The notes below the pieces were generated by a model. That model ran no database searches. It saw nothing but the letters and a program-made list of their open reading frames with translations, and was not told where the DNA came from. The position numbers and the translations under genes were made by a program. A stretch of DNA of 64,000 nucleotides from Blepharisma stoltei. Its lineage: Eukaryota; Ciliophora; Heterotrichea; Heterotrichida; Blepharismidae. This document shows, piece after piece, positions 31,493 to 43,599 of the stretch (position 1 is the first letter of the stretch; each line of letters starts with the position of its first letter). The stretch spans positions 1,050,935 to 1,114,934 of the forward strand of contig CAJZBQ010000040.1 of assembly GCA_914767885.1 (NCBI GenBank), given 5' to 3'.

Positions 31493-33454
31493 ATGAGCCG
31501 GATAGTGACACTGACGACTGATTTTGGAAATTCTGATTGGTATGTGGGGGCAATGAAAGGTGTCTTATTAAGGATAAACCCAGCTGTGACTATAGTGGAT
31601 ATTACTCATGACGTTCCGCCTCAGGATATTATTGCTGGGTCATTTATTTTATTGAATTTCTGTGATTATTATCCTGAAAATACGATTCATGTAGCTATCG
31701 TGGATCCTGGAGTTGGGTCAGACAGAAGACCTATTGCGGTAAGGCTAAGCAACTCTCAGATATTTATTCTTCCAGACAATGGACTCATAAGCTTGTTAAT
31801 GCTGAGGTATCAAATCATCGAGACTTATCTTATAAGTAATCCTGAACTAATGCTGGAAAATACTAGCTTTACTTTTCATGGCCGAGATATTTTTGCTCCT
31901 GTTGCGGCACATCTATCAAATGGCGCCTCATTAGCTAGCGTAGGACCAAATATTTATGATGCAAAAATTTCACCAATAATTAAGCCTGTATTGGCTCAAG
32001 GGTGAGATTGAGAAAAAATTGAAAATTTTCCATTGGTTGTTTTTAATAGCCAACTAAAAATGTTTTCGAAATTTTCAGCCACATTTGACTGAAAAAACAA
32101 ACGGAAATTTTCAATGTAGTTTTTTCAGCCTCACCCTTGGCTAAAGATGAAATGACAGGGGAAATTATTTATATTGATCATTACGGAAATTGTGTAACAA
32201 ATATAAGAGATGAGCTGAAATATCCAGTCGAAGAGATAAGCATTAAGAACCACAAATTTTCATATATAAATCAAACATATTTAATAATAAAAATAATGGC
32301 AATTAAATTTATTAAATTCCTCATTAGCGTCGCTACCAAATTGCCAGCTGCCATGACTATCTCAAAACACTCTGGAGGAATTTGGGCTATCTTCCTCCAG
32401 CCCGCCAAAATGCGGCCACCTTGACTTTGTTTCACGACAAAGACGCCAGTCTTGAAGTTTGTACTCCGACAACTTTTCTTTGGCCTTTAGTCCTGCTTGG
32501 ATCCATTAGGTACCTAAAGGTCCCTGTCTCCACCGCTAAGTAGGTGTATCCTTCTAGAAATTTGATTCCCTAACTCCCCCCTACGTAAGCGAACAAAAAT
32601 ATTTTGTCCGTTTATGGAGAGGGATTAATTTTTTTTTTAAAATTTTTTTTTCTAGCTCCCCTCCTCAGTGAGCGAACAAAACCATTAGAAAAATCCCTAT
32701 TTTTTGCCCAAACCCAGCCTCCGTGAGTGAACAAAAATTTTTTATGGAAAAAAATTTTGATATATAAGTGATAATAGTATAATGAAATCGCTAGCTAATT
32801 AATTTTAAACAGATTACGTTCTAAAACATAAATTTTTACAAATAAAATTAATATTTGCTCTCCAACTTTTGCGAATTAGGATTTTTTTAAATTTCGAGAT
32901 AAAAAAAATTAAACCCTCGTAGAGCGAACAAGACTATTTTGTTCGCTCAAAGAGAGGGGGAGTAAGTTTAAAAATCCCAATTAGGAAAATTGGAAAGGAA
33001 TTATTAATTTAATTTGTAAAATTTATGTTTTAATGCAAGTTGTTTAAAATTAAACAGAATTAGCTAGAGATTTCATTATAATTATCAAAATTTTTATTCT
33101 CTCTCATGGAGGGAGGATTTTTTGGGCAATAGCAGGGATTTTTCCAATATTTTATTCTCCCATGGAGGGGGATAAGTCAGGAGCCCGATAGAAAAAACCA
33201 CTCAGCTCTAACTCCCCTGAAACTCTGGAATAATTTCATATAATTAAATTAGGCAAGAGAGTCGGAGTCCAGAAAATTCGAGCAACACTATGTTTTAGCA
33301 AAACCAAACATATTCAGAGGTAGAGATTGGGTCTCCTTTAATTCTATTCGGAAGTCATCAATTCTTAGAAATTGCAGTTAATCAAGGCAATGCACAGCGT
33401 TTATTAGGCATAAGCAAGCATGATTTGATAACTGTCAAGCTTTTGCTTGATTAG
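31493..33454 (+). CDS. SAM hydroxide adenosyltransferase family (DUF62)
   Basis: Enzyme of the SAM hydrolase/fluorinase-chlorinase superfamily, expected to split SAM to adenosine and methionine. Motifs: TLTTDFGNSDWYVGAMKG, NPAVTIVDITHDVPPQDI, VAIVDPGVGSDRRPIAV, FHGRDIFAPVAAHL, IYIDHYGNCVTNI and the C-terminal FGSHQFLEIAVNQGNA. Two insertions: a 146-bp palindromic one (31991-32136) and a 1,033-bp composite (32272-33304) between CAAACATATT repeats. Removal joins VLA-KDEMTGEII and NQTY-SEVEIGSPL and gives a full-length family member of about 260 aa. I rely on the conserved C-terminus for the second junction. Confidence 0.9.
31991..32136 (+). mobile_element. 146-bp inverted-repeat IES, TTGGCT repeat
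   Basis: TTGGCT at 31991-31996 and 32137-32142; CAAGGGTGAG and CTCACCCTTG inverted ends, plus further internal complementarity (GAAAATTTTCC...GGAAATTTTC). The repeat has no TA. Confidence 0.75.
32571..33172 (+). mobile_element. outer A element, split
   Basis: TAA at 32571-32573 and 33173-33175; left hairpin at 32574-32640, right half 32966-33172. Its halves together make one forward A copy. Confidence 0.8.
32653..32962 (-). mobile_element. inner A element, inverted, inside the outer one
   Basis: CTCCCCTCCTCAGTGAGCGAAC at 32656 onward is split by no further insert and ends GAGAGGGGGAG at 32962; TAG/TAA flanks. Orientation is opposite to the outer copy. Confidence 0.8.
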
Positions 33455-33612
33455 TGTTTTTTAATTTAATTAAATTTTTAACAGTCTTTATGCAATTTTT
33501 TCATAATAATTAATAAAAAATTAATGAATTAAACTTAATCAACTATATTATGGACACTATCAATTGTAGACTATAAGTTCAATAAAATTGAGGCTAAATA
33601 ATTTCTAAGAAA

Positions 33613-36600
33613 ATGCTGGTTCAATTTTTTTTAGTGCTTATAAGATTTGCAGTAGGCTCAGTCCTGCCTATTGGGTTGGTTTACTCATCAAAAACAGATT
33701 CAAGTTTTCTCTCAGCCCTTATTTCAAATCTTGTAGGCCTACAGCTGGAAATTAAAAATACTTTAGAGCTCTCATTCAGCCTCGACGTCAAATTAGAAAG
33801 TATAGACTGTTCTTTAGCTGAAAGTTCAAGCCCTTACCAAGTTCCTTCATCCTTTTCTGACGCAGGCATCGTAGTGATCATTGACGCTGCCAACTGTCTG
33901 GAGTATTCTGAATTTTTAGAATATGTTTCAGTTTCAGCAGGCTTTGTTCATATAGTCATTCAAAGATCATATGACGCTTTAAAAGGAGAAATCCTGAATC
34001 CTTATACATTCTTTTTAGAAACCAATTATATCACTCAGGCATATGCATTTTTAGACATCATCAAACTTTATGGCTGGAAAAATCTTGGTTTAATCTATGA
34101 TAATGCCCCAGAGTCCATGAATTTCGCCAATTCTTTCAAAAGCATCAACCAAAACTCAGGAGCTACAATTAATGATGAAATTATCGTTAACTTAGACGAG
34201 CCGAACGTCGAATCTTTTTTTGTGTCAAGATTCCAATCCTCAACTTTAAATGCGGGTGCAAGAATTCTTTTGGTGTGCACAAACCCAAGCATTTCAGCAC
34301 AAGTGCTAACTCCCCCCTCCATGAGCGAAAATTGTTTTTCGAAATTTAAAAAAAAAATCCTAATTTGCAAAATTGGGAAACAAATATTAATTTAATTTAT
34401 AAAATTTATGTTTTTAAAACACAATTTGTTTAAAATTAAACAGAATTAGCTCGAGATTTCATTATACTAATTATCACTTATATATCAATTTTTTTTGATA
34501 AAAAATTTTTATTCACTCACGGAGGGTTTTTTGGCAAAAAATAGGGATTTTTCCAATGGTTTTGTTCACTCACGGATGGGGGGAGTAAGGGCTGCCGATT
34601 TAAGTGTGATGGGTGGATCAGGATATGCCTATATCTTTTGTAGCAGCGCTATGACTGATTTAGGAGATATAAGCAAAAATTCGTATGTAGACACAGATGA
34701 AGCAACTTTTGGAGTGCTAAAATCAGGGGCTATTGGATTTCAGGCACTTGATGACCAGCTTTATGATATTAAGCCAATGGCACTGATAAGATCAATTTTG
34801 ATTTTAGTTAGTCAAGGGTATCAGAGTCAAGGCTTCCCAGGGGTCAGCATTTCTGCATCGATTCTGGCGACCTACTTATCAAGCAGTCCAACAATTTCAG
34901 ACTCAAAATACCAAATTAGTTTGGATAGTAACAGAATGAAGATAAGCTTATATAATATTTATAATATACAGAATTTCAAGGAATACTTAATTGGATCTTG
35001 GAGCTACAGCTCAAGGAAAATCAGTTTGACACCTAGCATTATAATCATAAAAGGCATCACTCGAATTTTCTGATTCCCGACCGAAAATTCTCTTTTTACC
35101 TTTTATGATTATGAAGCTTGGTTTCCTAGGAATTTATCTCAACGATGGCAGGACTTCAAGAATCTACGATTTGCAGTGCAGGACTTCTGTCCCTTAGGGA
35201 ATCGAATTTTCTGGAAACTATTCTGCCTACCTCAGGCGGCGGAGGATGAAACATTTAGAGTGTCTGACAGACTCAAGTTGATTTTACACAAGAGCCGATA
35301 GGACAATCATCGAAATCCGAACGCCAAATTCTATGAACCATTCAGGGGTGAAGTAGTGCTTTGCCTGATGCGACGGTGGATAGGGAAATCCAGAAGCAGG
35401 GACGGAAGCCCAAGCAGGTGATGCGGCCATTTCAAGTTAAATGAGAGGAAGATTAATCTTAATGTAATGAAATGACATCTAGCAGTATTGTTTGGCCTGG
35501 GTTTAGTTCAACGACACCTAATGATCAAATTCCTTTAATCAAGCTTGGGTTTCTATACCCTGGCCATGACACTTCCGGATCTACTTTTACTATCGGAACG
35601 ACAATAAAAAATGGCTTTGAACTTGGAGTTGCAACAGTAAATAAAGAAAAAATAATGGGTGACTATCAATTTTCCGTGAATTATGTCGATACAAATATGC
35701 TTACAACTCTAGCTGCTTCTAACGTTCAATCCTTAACCAGCTACAGCGTAATTGCATTCGTTGGCCCTTACAATACAGACGAAACAGCTGCATATGAAGC
35801 TGCCATCTTAACAGCCTCCGACCCAAAGCCTTTAATTTCTTATGGCTGTGCGTCAGGCAATTTTTCTTCCAAATCCAGCTACCCCAACTTTTTCAGGTCA
35901 ATCCAAGCTTATGACCTTGAAGGAACCGCGGTGGCTGTCCTCCTAAGCCAAATAAAATGGAAAAAGATCTGCGTCATTTACACTTTAGATGATTATGGCT
36001 CTCAAATGTATAAAAGTCTCGTGAAAAACGCCCTTTCTCTAGGCATAGAAATAAGGAATAAAGAATCTAAAAGAGGAATCAGGTACAGCGGCGCTGGATC
36101 CACAATAACCCAGAAAACCAAAGATGATGTAGATGATGCGCTTTCCGCTGTTGTAAGAAAGCAATGTAAAGTCATTGTGTATTTGGGAGACTATGGACTT
36201 ACACCGTATGTAGCGAAAACTGCACATGAGAAAGAACTTTATGGATCAGACTATGCGTGGATTGGAGCGAGATGGATTAATAGTGATTTGACTGCCTTAG
36301 TCACAAAAAGCTATAGTGGCAGCTCATCTAAAATTTGGGATGTGCTTGAAGGAGCCGTGGGACTTGACTATAGAACCATAATAGGCACTGAAGGGACTGC
36401 ATTTGCCGCTAATTATACAGCTGCCTACCCATCATCAGCCTATACTGTTTACTCCATATATGCATATGATATCGCTTTTTTCCTTGCAAATGCTATAAGC
36501 TCTATTGTAGCTGTAGGAGACAACTTCAATAGTGGAACCGATTTAATCAGAACCTTACGCGCTGCTGATTTTACAGGGGCAAGCGGGATCTTTAAAGTCA

Positions 36601-38366
36601 TCACAGAAACAAATGACAGGTTTGGGATAGGCTACTATGTGGTTAACGTGCAGAAAGGAGTCATAAAAAACGTACAAATCTATGACCCTTCTACTTCCGC
36701 TGGGTTTATTAGTATTGATGACAATACCATTCTGTACCATGACGGCTCTGCAAGTCCTACTGATGACACCTGGTCGACTTATTATGATTGTCCTTTTGCT
36801 GAAAAAATGGTCAGCGTTGATAATGCTGGAGTTGGAATAGTGGTTATGATCGGTGGATTCCTTTTTATAGTCACTCTCATATTAAGTTACTTTGCTTATA
36901 AGAAGTGAAAACTTCTAGAAATCCAAGAAATCAACGAGCCAGTGCTGCAAAGCTGGAAAGATACATTGGTCTTTATTACAATTGCTATTGAGTTTTGCCA
37001 GTTTGTTGCAATTGCTCCGACTTTTCCAGCACTGGAGTCTGTGGTCCAAGGCTTCTCTAATGTGTTTATGATTGATGCTTTAAAAGTTTCACACAGCAAT
37101 AAGCAAGGATTCTGGGCCATGCTAAGCTGTGTCTGCGCATTATGCATAATTTGGTTTTTAATTATCATTTCAATTATGAGCAACGCTGAGCAATATATCC
37201 AAAACAGTGTCCTCTGCCAAAGAATATATGAACTCATGAACAATTTATATTTGCCGTTTATCGGGAATACCATGTTTTTGCCTTTTATGACCATTTTGCT
37301 TGATGTTTTTGTATGTGATCACAAAGCGCAAAAAAAAGCATTCGTCTGGAGAGACTGCTATATGAACTGCTGGGGAAGTGGCGCTTACTGCCTTAATTAA
37401 TTATAGAGAAGTTGCAGGCAGGCCGACTTGCTTACCAGTCCGAACACTGTATTGCTCCTCACAGACAAGGGCAACAGCTGGCATCGTGGTTGAAAAGCAA
37501 TTGACTGACTAATAAACCCCTTCTATCCTTGCTGGGGACCCTTTCCTGCTTCGATAAATCATTTCCCATGGGTAAGTTGATATACAGTCAGCTTACCAGA
37601 AAATGGCTCCACCAAAACAACAAACCCCAGCCAGATGCATTATTGCTGACACCATCCTCTCTTCCACAAGATTCCTGATTCTCCCAATGAGCCTACGATC
37701 CATATTTTAATAGAGTCCGCTGGCTCGCTGCACCATTTAATGTATATGCTGGGAAGTGAGCATTCGCCTTATATTATAATCTCAGTTATAGCCATGATGT
37801 GCTACGAGCCTCTTGCAGCCTTTTCACGGCCCCTATGACAGCAAGCAAAAACTGGCATGAACATCATGATCACACCTTTCTTTTTACTGTTCAAAACATG
37901 CGCCCAGATCCTTTTAATTGCTATAGGAAAGTCCTTGCAAGGCACCTCAGTAATTGCTCATGGGGTTGTTTTCTCAATTCTATTTATCGCATTCACCATT
38001 GTTACATATAAAATGAAGCCTTTTAATTATGGGAGATGCAACTTATGGGAAATGACATCATTAATTGCAGTATGCTATATATCAGTTTTGGCGACTTTGG
38101 CAAATGCAGGGGATTCTAAACATATTGCCTGGTTCGTGACACTTGCGGCAGGATGGGCAATTATGGTAATTGTAGCGGTTTTTATTCAAAAGAGACATTT
38201 TCCGAATTATTTGACTTCGACGGGGTCTAGGGGGAAAAGAAAAATATATGATGCGATTATTGTGAGGAAAGGAAGTCAACTGGATTCTGTGGATCTGGAC
38301 AACTCCAATGTGGTTGAAGACCAGCAAGCCCCGACTCCTATGGGAGCTTCTCAAATAAATATATAA
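33613..38366 (+). CDS. receptor with two ANF-like ligand domains and multipass membrane part
   Basis: Signal peptide (MLVQFFLVLIRFAVGSVLP), then two tandem periplasmic-binding-like (ANF receptor) domains. The second is clear: LIKLGFLYPGHD...FELGVATVN...VQSLTSYSVIAFVGPYN...WKKICVIYTLDDYG...GADY-type YGSDYAWIGARW. A TM helix at VGIVVMIGGFLFIVTLILSYFAYKK is followed (through TGA Trp at 36906) by several more helices and a KMKPFNYGRCNLWE motif before the last pair. Insertions: an IES (34307-34585) and retroposons (35043-35472; 37381-37746). All junctions keep frame. About 1,200 aa. It resembles class C GPCR layout, but the membrane part is not recognisably GPCR; ligand unknown. Confidence 0.8.
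34307..34585 (+). mobile_element. A-family IES (279 bp), left hairpin shortened
   Basis: TAA at 34307-34309 and 34586-34588; the left end keeps CTCCCCCCTCCATGAGC but lacks the second motif copy. Joins ISAQVL to RAADLS. Confidence 0.88.
35043..35472 (+). mobile_element. retroposon in receptor gene
   Basis: TGACAyCTAGCAkTAT duplication at 35027-35042 and 35473-35488; ends in GATTAATCTTAATG. Removal joins KISLT to SSSIVWPG in frame. Confidence 0.78.
37381..37746 (-). mobile_element. retroposon in receptor gene (second)
   Basis: TGCTGGGgAAGTG at 37368-37380 and TGCTGGGAAGTG at 37747-37758. The minus strand begins CATTAAATGGTGCAGCG. Removal joins YMNCWES to EHSPYIII; the left copy carries one extra G. 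Confidence 0.75.
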
Positions 38367-38383
38367 ATTATAATAAATATAGC

Positions 38384-39118
38384 TTATTTAGCATAGACAG
38401 TGATGTGATCAATAATAGGCAGCTCTTTCGAAACAACTCCGGATGAATTCACTATTTCAAATTCTATTTTTAGCTGCGGCTTGCTATGTCTAATTGTAGC
38501 GCGGATTGGGCTTGTCCAGACTCCATCTCCCATGCTCCAATGATGAGAGTCCATCCAGGCCAGTCTTCCATCTACCTTCATCATTAATCCCTCTCCGGCC
38601 CATTGTTTACTCTCAAAATGCACATTTGTTGTTATTTGTATATAGCTGTGCTCCTTAATTTCACTCATTTCAATCGGCAACTGATCAAAAATGCCAATTT
38701 CTTCCCACTGTGGGACCTTGATTTCCAAAAAGCTCGAAAAATCTTCTCCTCCTTTAAGTTTTGACTGAACGATAGGCTTAGTGTCTAGGAAAGTGGAGTA
38801 TTCCTCGCGCTTCGTTTCCAGGAGACTTGTAGTGTAGGTGATTTCTCCATTAATTTTAACTTTTCCTGATAATAAAATTTCTGTATTTAAGGCAATGATT
38901 TTGTCGACTGTTAAGGTGTTCGCAGTGATTTCGTTGGCTTCAGCGTACTCTGAGACAAAGCTATCGGCTTCGGCGGTTGTGCAGGCGAATGAGGATCCGT
39001 CTGGAAGTTCTATGGAGTAAGAGTCGACTAAGTTGGTGATATTGACGTCCCCAGGAGCTGTGATTGGGTTTTTAGCTTGAACTAAGGAAAAGATGCTGAA
39101 AATTAAACTGATGACCAT
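38384..39118 (-). CDS. secreted protein of unknown function
   Basis: 244 aa with a clear signal peptide (MVISLIFSIFSLVQA). The C-terminal 110 residues, with QWAGEGLMMKVDGRLAWMD and WSMGDGVWTSPIRATIRHS, look like a compact beta sandwich as in carbohydrate-binding modules. Single frame, no insertions. Family not recognised. Confidence 0.75.
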   Translation of the reverse strand: MVISLIFSIFSLVQAKNPITAPGDVNITNLVDSYSIELPDGSSFACTTAEADSFVSEYAEANEITANTLTVDKIIALNTEILLSGKVKINGEITYTTSLLETKREEYSTFLDTKPIVQSKLKGGEDFSSFLEIKVPQWEEIGIFDQLPIEMSEIKEHSYIQITTNVHFESKQWAGEGLMMKVDGRLAWMDSHHWSMGDGVWTSPIRATIRHSKPQLKIEFEIVNSSGVVSKELPIIDHITVYAK

Positions 39119-39177
39119 TTTAATTATCCGTTTATAAATTGAGATAGTTTAAAAGGTGCGCAAGTAAATTATTTAAA

Positions 39178-41271
39178 TTAAAATGGCCTGCACCTGTCAA
39201 ATAAGCCTTTATTTTGAGGCTGTGCTGGCGCATATTCAACTCTTTCATGAGCCCTCCTTCCAGGTGCTCTTTTCTTTTTCCTATTGTCAATTTTCCTTTT
39301 TTTCACCAAATTTTTCCTCTTATTTCCGACTGCTTTCGGCCTTGGCACTTTTTGCTCTTTATTCTTCATCTCCCAGTGCCTCGGATCAACCACATTTTTT
39401 TTCGGTTTTGAGTAAGGGACAAATTCTCCAGCCATTCTCCTATATTGCTTTTCTATATGTTCACTTTTTGTAGGAAACGCTTCTTTTCACTGCTCCATAG
39501 TCCCTGACTCCATGTTATTTTTCCAGATCTTATGGAATGTCTTCTTATTTGGGGTCCACAAAGCATAGCCGTCGCCATAGTTCTTGTCCATGACCAATTT
39601 TACACCTTGATAGTGTCCGTGAGTCAGCATTTTTGCTTTTTCTAAAGCTAATGGCACGTTTTTATGCTTTAATGCATCAACAAACAGATTAAAAGTATGA
39701 TGGCCTTGGCATATCCCATATAGGCACCCTGCAGCTTCTTCAAGATCTACAGTATTCTTAAAAGTTTCTGCCCTTTCTTTTCCTTCTTTTATTTGCAGCT
39801 CATATAAGATTTTTGACTTATTTGCAGCAAGCTCACGATTTACTGTGCCTGAATAAGTTTTTTGGATAAAAACAAGACACTCATCAGGGCTAAAAACATT
39901 GGCAATCTCTCCTTTTTCAATCGAGACTTTTCTAATCTCATCTGTATGCCCAAAGCATTCAATTAAAAATGCAAGTTTCTGCTCATTTGTGATAATTCCA
40001 AGATCCTCCAAAGAGTTTACATCAATTCCAGCATAGGAAAGCTCGGATTTTAAATTGCTTGTGTGTAAGAAAGCATTGACTTTCCCCCATGACTCATCTG
40101 CAAACGGGCTTAAAACTTCAATTCGGTCTGAAAAATTGAATTTTTCGATTTCCATTGCTTTTCCTTTTTCCTTGAAATCTCTGGCAAATGAGCTATAGAT
40201 TTCAGCATATGAAGCGTTCGGCTTATTAAGACTTTCCCCTAATGCTTTGAGCTGACTTTCAGTGCTGATTTCAAGAAGCTCTTTGCATAGTTCACTGAAA
40301 TTTTTAGCGTTTCTTGAAAATTCTCGTCTGATTTCTTCTTCAACAATAAGCTTGAAGATGTCTTTATACTCAGCTAGATCGCCTGCTTCCATAGCAATTG
40401 AAATTTGGCATAAGAAAACCTTGGAATTTGGGATATTTTCAGGTAGCCTTGAGGCTGGATCACTTATATACAGTAATAGCAGTTTGCTGAAGGCTTCAAA
40501 ATATGTTTCTCTATTATCAATATATATCTGAAGACAGACTTCCTTGATAAATCCTATGATTTCTCTAGGCAGGCCATCGCTTTCTCTTGTCTTTATTAGC
40601 AGCATATAAGGAATTATAGCGAGCTGTTCTGGACTGTACCCAAAAACATCAACCTGTGTTGTAAATCCTAAGGCAGATTTTATTCGATTTTTTGATATAT
40701 ACCAATGCTCTTCACACAAATAAAGAGGCATTAGTGCGTTAATAGGGAAATCTGACAAATTTTCACAGGCTTGAGAAGCTGGAGGAGGCATTTCTCCATG
40801 CCTATAGCCGGTGCGTCCCTGAATGATTTGTCCTGCTTTTGTGGTGAATAAATCAGACTCTATAAAAGAGTCGAAAGAAATCAGGTCAGCTGAAACTCCG
40901 GTTACTGCGATCCCATAAGGGTCTCTTGATAAATTTTGAGGCCTTTGGACACAAAAAGTGGCGCATAAGCAGTCTCCTTTGGAAATTAAATCGAAAATAT
41001 TGGAGCCTGATATTTTGCATTCTAAATTAGATATCCTTTTCTTATCTCGTAAATGTTCAGTGCTGACTGTTCCTTTGGCTTTATTTATATTAGCTTCAGC
41101 AAGTTGGAATTCGAAATAGGCGTCTTTATTCTCTTTAATTATTTTCACTTCTAAATTCTTCTTCAGCTGTATTGCATTGGCTACAGCTCCAAGAAACACA
41201 AATAGAGCGGCGGTGTCACCTGTCTGTCCTCTCCTGGATTTGCTTCGAGTTTTAAGACCTTGCTGAGGCAT
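39178..41271 (-). CDS. unknown protein with basic C-terminus
   Basis: About 697 aa in one exon; the Trp joining MEQ to KEAFPTK at 39489 is TGA, so standard-code reading would split the gene. A short hydrophobic patch (TAALFVFLGAVANAIQL, residues 19-35) follows a basic N-terminus. Central motif GRTGYRHGEMPPPASQ and FPINALMPLYLCEEHW; alpha-helical thereafter; the last 80 residues are K/R-rich (GNKRKNLVKKRKIDNRKKKR), like a nuclear or nucleolar signal. No assignment. Confidence 0.75.
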
Positions 41272-41352
41272 GAAGCCGAACCGAGCAGGAAGCAGAACCT
41301 ACAGGTGCTGGGCATTTGGGTTCTGGCTGGGTTTTGCCTCCCTCGTCTAGCA

Positions 41353-41460
41353 ATGAAGACTTTGTTTCTTCCCGATGGATATTTGGGGAAAAAAAGGGTT
41401 TTACCCCTAGAGATCACTCGTGCCGATTACGAAGACATACTTGGTACCGATGCGAGCTAA
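41353..41460 (+). CDS. possible short ORF, doubtful
   Basis: 35 aa, MKTLFLPDGYLGKKRVLPLEITRADYEDILG..., divergent from the preceding gene. Both other frames stay open further to about 41660, so an exon junction may exist near 41445 that I could not place with a 15-nt intron. No homology recognised. Confidence 0.3.
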   Translation: MKTLFLPDGYLGKKRVLPLEITRADYEDILGTDAS

Positions 41461-41664
41461 GGATTTTATCTCCGGAACTCTAGTCACTCAAGCAGCAGCC
41501 ATCAAATCCCAAGCCTTGCGAGACAGATCAAGAACCAGGCAGAAAGCCAGAGAAAAAGAACTATCTCTGGAGGAAATGCTGACATACCCAAAGGAGGTTC
41601 GCTAGCAGCTGAACTGTCTTCAATGAAGCCTCAGCTTGGGTGAGACGAAGAAGGAGGAAGAGCC

Positions 41665-43023
41665 CTAATATTTAATTATTTTAATAGCTACAGCTGAAAG
41701 ATTTGCCACGTCAAGATTTTCCAAGTCATTCCCATCACCTTCAGTTAATTCTCTGAACTTCCCAATCAATTCTACACCTGCATTATAAAACGGAGTTATC
41801 TGCATCATCCAAAGAGGCGAAAAGAACTGTGATTGTGTGTATAAATCGTTAAGTCTCCTTTCAGCCTCATCGATCAGATTCTCCATTTCTCTAACTTCTC
41901 CCTCACTAAAAACAAAAAAAATTTGTTCACTAGTGGTTGATTTTTTTTTAATTATTTTTTTTAAAAATCGCAATATTTGTAAAATTTATCACTATACTAA
42001 TAATCACTTATACATCAAAACTTTTTAATCGGTAGATTTTTAGGCAAAAACTAGGGAAATTTTCAAATGCTTTTGTTCGCTCAAGGAGGGGGGAGTAAGT
42101 CTCAGTCTTGATCCTGCGGTGCCAGTCTCCAGTGTTTTTAGCACCTTTGTGCTGAGAAAAGATAATAATAAATCGATGGCTTCTTTAAGGTTAAATTCAT
42201 CGCTCCTTATTGTTTCAATTTGGAAATTTTTAACACGGCTTCCTTGATGGAGCTCTGCTGAGCATTCTCCTAAATGATTTTCTGACATATAAATCATCCC
42301 TTCAGGTTTTCCAGTACTGAGATTTTCTTGGACAAGAATTTGGTATAATTGGTCTTCTGCGTACACTTTGCCCCATATTGACAGCTCAAAAGCTAAATTA
42401 TAGACATTGTTGACAGCCACCGGGATACGTCCGCCATCAGGAACATACTGAAAAGTTCCTGGCCTTGTCCCACTATTTGACAGTCTAGTTAGCAGGTCAG
42501 CGTTATGGTACTCATCAAACCCAATACAGTGAACCGCAATAGACACTTTTGCTTCTTCCATCTGTGCTTTAAATTCCTCCATAAGTGGGGTTAAAAACGC
42601 GAGCCCATCATCGTCGTCTCCATCAGAGAGCCACACACAAAAGACGTTTTTCATGTTTTCCTTCAAAATATGCTCTTTCATTGCTAAAATCACGTTTTTA
42701 AACTCAGTTCCTCCGCTCCCTTTTAGTTGCTCAATCTTTCTGATCATTTCATCATAGCCACTTGTAATAGAGCTCATTTCTTCGAAAACGTGACTAAAAG
42801 TGTAGATTGTAACTGGGATGTCCATTTTCCGAAATTTGGATACCAAGCTGCTAGCAGCGCCTCTGGCATCTTCAATAGGGTAGCCATTCATAGATCCACT
42901 TTTATCAATAGCAAAAATTGCGTGAAGTTCTTGGTCAGAAGACTCATCTATTGCAGGAATTTGGAAACGTAAAGAAACGAATTCACTTACGATGTGGATT
43001 AGCTCAGCTTGGAGAACCTCCAT
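41665..43023 (-). CDS. von Willebrand factor A domain protein
   Basis: VWA domain from about residue 33: MIDAS AIDKSGSMNG (DxSxS), GTEF threonine position in GSGGTEFKNV, and VWLSDGDDDD. C-terminal helical region. An A-family IES (41892-42095) interrupts near the C-terminus; after removal SRLRLREMENLIDEAERRL continues to TAA 41665. About 385 aa. The family is typical of ciliate cytosolic VWA proteins; partners unknown. Confidence 0.85.
41892..42095 (-). mobile_element. short A-family IES (204 bp), TAA repeat
   Basis: TAA at 41892-41894 and 42096-42098; degenerate left end CTTCTCCCTCACT, right end GGAGGGGGGAG. Core partly deleted. Confidence 0.85.
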
Positions 43024-43093
43024 TGTTTTATTTGCAGAAGATTATGGAACTATGAATTTATTTGTAAAAAATCGTCTGATAGAAGCTATTATA

Positions 43094-43487
43094 TAAATAA
43101 AATGGCATTTAGTTGGAGTGAAATTAGCTTCGCTAATTTTCTTTCTCTCAAGCAATTTTATTTATGGGGTTAGGTTTTCTTCTGAGAACTTCTGTACAGC
43201 AACAGTAGTTTAACTCTGGCAGATAAGCCGAGGCACTGCTCTAAGTCCATCAAGAGGCTCGAAGTTTTATCTCTCAGCACAACGGAACACTTGCAGGAGC
43301 TGAGTCAAGGAAGAGCGAGGCAACGCAGCCGTCGAAGCCGGAACATTGTATTTGTCCCGTGCCATGGTGCAACTAAGTGAATGAGCCCAGAGGTTCATGT
43401 GCCCGACAAGTGGATAAATATGGTGACAGCCCTGGAAATGGCGACCCCATAGTGGACGTAAAACGTAATAGATAATATAACGATAAC
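43094..43487 (+). mobile_element. retroposon R1, intergenic
   Basis: 16-bp duplication GATAGAAGCTATTATA at 43078-43093 and 43488-43503. Starts ATAAATAAAATGGCATTT, like the copies at 26867 and 60721, but its 3' third differs and ends in GATAATATAACGATAAC. Confidence 0.85.
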
Positions 43488-43599
43488 GATAGAAGCTATT
43501 ATAATTATTTTAAATTATTATTGTTATAATATGCAAAATTTAAAATAAGCTATTAAATATAATTCAGAACGATCCAGAACAGTCTTTCAAAAAATAAAT

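Larger units (their letters stand above)
32272..33304 (+). mobile_element. composite insertion: retroposon carrying nested A elements
   Basis: CAAACATATT at 32272-32281 and 33305-33314 flanks retroposon-like DNA (32282-32570 and 33176-33304, G+C-richer), which is itself split by a pair of nested A elements. Removal restores the SAM-hydrolase C-terminus in frame. Confidence 0.8.
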
